Notes under the pieces: model-generated
What the model was told of the DNA's origin: nothing
What the model saw: the letters and a program-made list of their open reading frames with translations, nothing else
Databases searched by the model: none
Made by a program: the position numbers and the translations under genes
Shown here: positions 59,099 through 64,000 of the stretch, one piece after another
Position numbering within the stretch: the stretch's first letter is position 1
How the letters are laid out: each line of letters starts with the position of its first letter
Origin: Bacteroidota bacterium
GTDB taxonomy: Bacteria; Bacteroidota; Ignavibacteria; Ignavibacteriales; Ignavibacteriaceae
DNA: 64,000 nt
Direction: 5' to 3'
Assembly (NCBI GenBank): GCA_021824565.1
Contig: JAKAKL010000067.1
Span: 1-64,000, forward strand

Positions 59099-62000
59099 TT
59101 ATTTCAACAAAATCAATTTCTTCGTTTGCATAAAATCTCCTGCTTGTATTCTATAAAAATATACTCCGCTTGATAAATTAGATGCATTAAACTGAACCTC
59201 ATAATTTCCTGCTGTCTTTTCTTCGTCTACCAAAGTCTTAATTTCCCGACCTAATAAATCAAAAATCTTAATTGTAACTTTAGTTAGTGTGGGAACACTA
59301 TATTTTATTACAGTACTTGGATTAAACGGATTAGGATAGTTCTGGTATAATGCAAAACTATTTGGTACGCCTGAACTTCCTGAATTATTACCACCGCCAG
59401 GAATACCCACAATATTATCACCATTAACCTTAAAGTATACTGTATCTTTTAATCCTCTATATTCTACTACAGCAGAAGTTTCCCCTCCTTTAAGGGCTGT
59501 AATTTTCTTAGTAAGACTGTTATAAGATAATATATCCGGATCAGCAATAGTAATATTTAATGCAGTTCCAGCATTTCCTATTTCGCCAATGAATTTATCA
59601 AAATATATAATAATATCTGGATCATAATCTTCATTATTCAGTAAGTAAACAAAAGTATCTTTTGATTTTATTTCAGTAGGATTACTATTTGGCTTAATAA
59701 AGACTGATACAGTTTTGCCGCTTACAATTGTTGTATCATTTACTGAATAGTAAGCTAAAATTGCCACCTTTTGAGTATCAATATTATTGTTACTTACAGA
59801 TAGCGTGTAATTATAGTTAGTTTGTATTGTAGTGTCTTCAATAAATTTATCCTGATAAATTATTAATATTTTCTTCAAGTTAACTGTGTCTGATAATGAA
59901 AAGGTTAAATTGAACAAACTGTCAATGTACAAGGTATCTAAATTATGCGGTGCGTATATAGTGATAAAACTTGTATCTTCAAGAATTTTTGGAGGCGCTG
60001 ATTTTGTCATAAAATTTGTACTTATTTTTTGCAAAGCTGGTAAATTACCCCAAACAGAAGAGGATATGGGAACATCTAAAAGTGCTGCGACTGAATCAGC
60101 AGAATTCATTTCAATAGAAGGACTTCCTACTGCTTGCGAATGAAAGTTTATTGTATAAGTAGTTAAACTGCTACCTATTGCCAGGCCTGAAAGTTGGCTG
60201 TTCAAAGGTACAATTAAATCTGAATTCGATATTGAATTTCCGCATAAGCTCAAGAAATCGTAATCTAAATTTTGTAAGCCAGTTGGTCCTGGATATAGTA
60301 TTGACAATAACAATCGTATATCAAGATTGATATTTAAATTTGTAAGCGTATTTACTGGCAGAGATGCTAGATTATCAGTCCCATTTATTATATCACCAAC
60401 GAATACATGTGATTTATATGATGTTGAGTTTATATTATAAGAATTCATCTTTAGGTCTTTAATAGCAGGCTGAATACCATTAATTAATAGTGCACCTCTT
60501 GTATAAAATTTATCTATTTCATTAATATCAAATAATTTCGCCACTATATCCACTGCACTCATAACAGACAATTTTGATTCTAAAATGTTTGCAAATGGAG
60601 AACCATCGTGAGGCGTATCTAAAGTTATAAATTTGTTTATAAAGCCTTTGTAGTAATTAGATTGAATAAAAAAATTATTCGGATAATAAGTTTCTGCATA
60701 TCGGAGTATTATTCCTCCCATGCTGTGCCCGACATAATAAACTTGGTTACAAGCAAACCCGGTCTTTCTAGTTTTTTCAATAACGCCAGGTATAGAAAAT
60801 GAAGCTGAAGAAAAAGGTGAAAGTATAGAATTAGCATTATCATCAAAACTTGATTGTGCGCCTATTGTGAGTATTGTGAAATTACCCTGGAATTTTGATT
60901 TGAAAGATGGATTAGCAACATAACTATCCCATGTTGAAGGAGTGCCATTAAGACCATACACGAGCACGACAGGCGGACGTTTTACTGTAATCTTTTTAAC
61001 AATTTCATTACTGGAACCATCACTGTATTTAGCTGTTATTCTTACAAACACTTCTCTTGACAGTAAATTGCTTTCTGAAGGATTGGACCCAACAAAATCA
61101 TCCGGCGCTACATACCAGCACCAGAATTCATTATTAACTTGAGGCTGACTTATTGTAACAGTGAGTTGATTAGCGTTATTAGCTTCAGTATCATAAGTAG
61201 AAATATTCATTGCCTTCATCAACTTGCCCAGGGTTCGCGTCTCATTATTATTATCGACTGAATCAAACAAAGTAAATGTAACTTGAGATATTGACTTGTT
61301 TTTATCTGAAGCTCTTATATAAAAACGGCTCGTTCCATCAGTGACCGCACCAACGGGCTCTCCATTATTTGTAGGGTATGAATAAGCCCAAAGAAAATCT
61401 GTAGTTAAATTAGAAGCACCCGCTGATAGAACTTGAATAGGAACGTTTACGGTATTACGATTATTCATATAACCGTCTCTTATTCTTATTAAATAATTTG
61501 AAGACGATACGGCAATAGTTATTAACTTGCTAAATGTTTGTAAATTGTATAGATCATCATATCCGCTAAGTGTGTCAATGACTTGCCAATTGTTACCACC
61601 ATCCGATGATATATCAATAAGAAAATTATATCCTCTTTGACTTCCTAATATTGGGTAGTTTGTTCCAGGTATAAGTTTATCTTGCCACTCAACTAAAATA
61701 GGTTCATTTACAATTGCTTTATAACCAGAGTACGGGAAAATGATATTAAAGTTAGTAACAACCACTCCTTTTACTTCAAATGATTTAGAATTAGATAAGT
61801 TCCCTGTGTTTATATCTATACAATAAATATTATAGATACCAGGTGTTGTAAAAGATAATGAATTAGTTAAATAGCCAATGTTATTTGTAGCTATTGTTAT
61901 TGTTGTGTCAAAACCATTATTGGAAGTTATTATAGCCTTTGCCTGATTGTTAATCGAAAAGTTAATTCCGGTAAATACTAACTCTCCGCCAGTTTGTACA

Positions 62001-64000
62001 GATGAAGATGATAAAAGTATGATTGGAGTTAGCGCAGCAGCACTTACATTAAAATAATATGGCAAAGAGTAATCTGTCCATGCATTATTTACTTTTGCCC
62101 TTACCTGCCAGTAATATTGCGTTCCGCTTGAAATTGTCCCTGCAGGTAAGGTGATTGAGTTATTTGTTATATTATCATTATTATATTCAAGTTGATAAGC
62201 ATTATTATTAAACAAGTACAACTGCAAACCGTAACTTGTTGCTGAAGTAATTTTATCCCAAAGGAACAAGGGAGTTAATGTTGAGATTGTGTAACCGGGT
62301 GAGGAATTGTTACCAGGCGAAATTAATGAAACTAAGGTAGGCATTGAGCATGATTGGAAAAGCCACCCATTGTTATTTCCAAGATTCTGGCTATTACCTG
62401 CGTAAAATGAAGCACCGCCTGTTACAGTTGAATTAGTTATATTTACATAGTTTAAGCATACTATACCAGATGATTTATACAGAGTACCTCCGCTTATTGA
62501 AGCCAAACTTCCTGCTGTTCCATTACAAGTAAAGGTTCCGTTAATAGTTTGTGTACCGTTGATGGTTGTTGTGCTGCTTGTTCCCAGCATCAGGTTATTA
62601 AAAGTATTATCACCAAAAATGTTACTATTATCTGCAAAGGAGACATTATGAAAAACCGTATTACCACTACATTGCAAGGATGATTGTCCGATAGTTCCAG
62701 AGAAATTAACATCATAGTAGGTTAAGTTGTTTGATACATTATTAATAAAATAACCGCCGCTATTATTAACCATATTTATTGTTGAAGTGCCTGAACTGAT
62801 ACTAAGATTGGAACCATTTACAAGCCATCCATACTGACCATTATATGGGTTACCGCCTGGGAAACTAATATTAATAATCGAAGATCCTAAAATTAAAGAA
62901 CGTATGCCATTTGCACCGCTATTAAATTGATAAATCTTTACTGTCATATTATTTGTATTGAGCGCGCCGGTGTTCAAGAAAATGCCATAACCATCTGCCA
63001 ATGTGAGACTATCTTGCAGAGTCCATTCTCCGCCAAGCCCATCAAAAGAAATTGAGGATGATAATATTTTTCCGAATGTTTGAATACTATTTCCCGGATC
63101 GTTTGACTTAAAATCGATTCCGCCCGTATATGTAACATTCATCGAAGAATTTAGAGTCAAAGAACCATATATGTTAAGTTGTTGACTTCCACTCAATGTT
63201 GGTGTATGTGTTGCACCTGTCCAGTTCATGGATTTACAATATGCTGTCTGATCTATGTTTATTGTTTGTCCTCCTCCTCCGAAAGAGTTGGCATCAAAGT
63301 AAACATTGTCAAAGGGGCTGGGAATGCAGTTAATGCTTGTACCTCCGCTAGTCAATGACCAATGAAATGCATCCGTCCAGTTACCACCATTACCTATCCA
63401 ATAAAGATTTCGTGTAGGAGGATAGTTCATACTCCAGCCGTTATTGCCGCCGAAATCTACTACATCATTCGCGGTAAAGACAGCGCCGCCTGTTGCAGTT
63501 ACACCTTGTAAACGGACATAATCTATAGTAACACTGCCGCTTGATTTTTTCAATGTACCTCCCGATAGGCTTGCTGGAACTGAACAAGTTCCATTACAAG
63601 TAAAGGTTCCGTTAATAGTTTGTGTACCGTTGATGGTTGTTGTGCTGCTTGTTCCCAGCATCAGGTTATTAAAAGTATTATCACCAAAAATGTTACTATT
63701 ATCTGCAAAGGAGACATTATGAAAAACCGTATTACCACTACATTGCAAGGATGATTGTCCGATAGTTCCAGAGAAATTAACATCATAGTAGGTTAAGTTG
63801 TTTGATACATTATTAATAAAATAACCGCCGCTATTATTAACCATATTTATTGTTGAAGTGCCTGAACTGATACTAAGATTGGAACCATTTACAAGCCATC
63901 CATACTGACCATTATATGGGTTACCGCCTGGGAAACTAATATTAATAATCGAAGATCCTAAAATTAAAGAACGTATGCCATTTGCACCGCTATTAAATTG
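59099..64000 (-). CDS. giant T9SS-secreted protein with internal alpha/beta-hydrolase (PGAP1/lipase-like) domain and repeated N-terminal region; 5' end outside window
   Basis: 'RPPVVLVYGLNGTPSTWDSYV', 'VYYVGHSMGGIILRYAETY', 'LDTPHDGSPFANIL'; C-term 'LYQNYPNPFNPSTVIKYSVP...LSSGVYFYRIQAG'; frame stays open to base 64000 so the listed Met at 63844 is internal. Confidence 0.88.
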   Translation of the reverse strand, partial: QFNSGANGIRSLILGSSIINISFPGGNPYNGQYGWLVNGSNLSISSGTSTINMVNNSGGYFINNVSNNLTYYDVNFSGTIGQSSLQCSGNTVFHNVSFADNSNIFGDNTFNNLMLGTSSTTTINGTQTINGTFTCNGTCSVPASLSGGTLKKSSGSVTIDYVRLQGVTATGGAVFTANDVVDFGGNNGWSMNYPPTRNLYWIGNGGNWTDAFHWSLTSGGTSINCIPSPFDNVYFDANSFGGGGQTINIDQTAYCKSMNWTGATHTPTLSGSQQLNIYGSLTLNSSMNVTYTGGIDFKSNDPGNSIQTFGKILSSSISFDGLGGEWTLQDSLTLADGYGIFLNTGALNTNNMTVKIYQFNSGANGIRSLILGSSIINISFPGGNPYNGQYGWLVNGSNLSISSGTSTINMVNNSGGYFINNVSNNLTYYDVNFSGTIGQSSLQCSGNTVFHNVSFADNSNIFGDNTFNNLMLGTSSTTTINGTQTINGTFTCNGTAGSLASISGGTLYKSSGIVCLNYVNITNSTVTGGASFYAGNSQNLGNNNGWLFQSCSMPTLVSLISPGNNSSPGYTISTLTPLFLWDKITSATSYGLQLYLFNNNAYQLEYNNDNITNNSITLPAGTISSGTQYYWQVRAKVNNAWTDYSLPYYFNVSAAALTPIILLSSSSVQTGGELVFTGINFSINNQAKAIITSNNGFDTTITIATNNIGYLTNSLSFTTPGIYNIYCIDINTGNLSNSKSFEVKGVVVTNFNIIFPYSGYKAIVNEPILVEWQDKLIPGTNYPILGSQRGYNFLIDISSDGGNNWQVIDTLSGYDDLYNLQTFSKLITIAVSSSNYLIRIRDGYMNNRNTVNVPIQVLSAGASNLTTDFLWAYSYPTNNGEPVGAVTDGTSRFYIRASDKNKSISQVTFTLFDSVDNNNETRTLGKLMKAMNISTYDTEANNANQLTVTISQPQVNNEFWCWYVAPDDFVGSNPSESNLLSREVFVRITAKYSDGSSNEIVKKITVKRPPVVLVYGLNGTPSTWDSYVANPSFKSKFQGNFTILTIGAQSSFDDNANSILSPFSSASFSIPGVIEKTRKTGFACNQVYYVGHSMGGIILRYAETYYPNNFFIQSNYYKGFINKFITLDTPHDGSPFANILESKLSVMSAVDIVAKLFDINEIDKFYTRGALLINGIQPAIKDLKMNSYNINSTSYKSHVFVGDIINGTDNLASLPVNTLTNLNINLDIRLLLSILYPGPTGLQNLDYDFLSLCGNSISNSDLIVPLNSQLSGLAIGSSLTTYTINFHSQAVGSPSIEMNSADSVAALLDVPISSSVWGNLPALQKISTNFMTKSAPPKILEDTSFITIYAPHNLDTLYIDSLFNLTFSLSDTVNLKKILIIYQDKFIEDTTIQTNYNYTLSVSNNNIDTQKVAILAYYSVNDTTIVSGKTVSVFIKPNSNPTEIKSKDTFVYLLNNEDYDPDIIIYFDKFIGEIGNAGTALNITIADPDILSYNSLTKKITALKGGETSAVVEYRGLKDTVYFKVNGDNIVGIPGGGNNSGSSGVPNSFALYQNYPNPFNPSTVIKYSVPTLTKVTIKIFDLLGREIKTLVDEEKTAGNYEVQFNASNLSSGVYFYRIQAGDFMQTKKLILLK

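Noticed and set aside
1-64000. tRNA, rRNA, prophage, secretion-effector or defence islands
   Set aside because: Looked for cloverleaf-like segments, integrases, restriction or retron/CBASS-type proteins in the ORF list; none recognised

Overview
The window is about 64 kb of a Bacteroidota/Ignavibacteria-type chromosome. That assignment is inferred from repeated 'YPNPFNPST...' type-A T9SS sorting domains and gene families, with no database search. Most of it is ordinary core metabolism: ROK kinase, agmatine deiminase plus N-carbamoylputrescine amidase, polA, GT9 glycosyltransferases, ispE, LD-carboxypeptidase, KdsC-like phosphatase, argCJBDRGH, acs with a Pat-like/acuB/acuC set, an RND efflux operon, NfnAB-like plus maeB, and several large T9SS-secreted proteins. 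No rRNA, tRNA or CRISPR array was recognised. The least explained structure is in the non-coding DNA. (1) A four-helix-bundle (S23/IVP-like) gene lies inside the RND operon and is bounded by a 27-bp imperfect inverted repeat. (2) A RAYT-like transposase, interrupted by an in-frame TAG, is flanked by two classes of palindromic REP unit, with a third REP pair nearby that carries a compensatory stem change. (3) Three consecutive hairpins with C-rich loops lie upstream of polA. (4) Two 21-bp-period tandem arrays have higher-order structure (84 bp and 126/147 bp). (5) Heptamer-phased degenerate repeats occur, one of which supplies the stop codon of a shortened GyrI-like gene. (6) A 1071-bp-spaced identical segment lies inside a giant secreted lipase-like gene that runs off the window. 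All family names are from reading the translations by eye.
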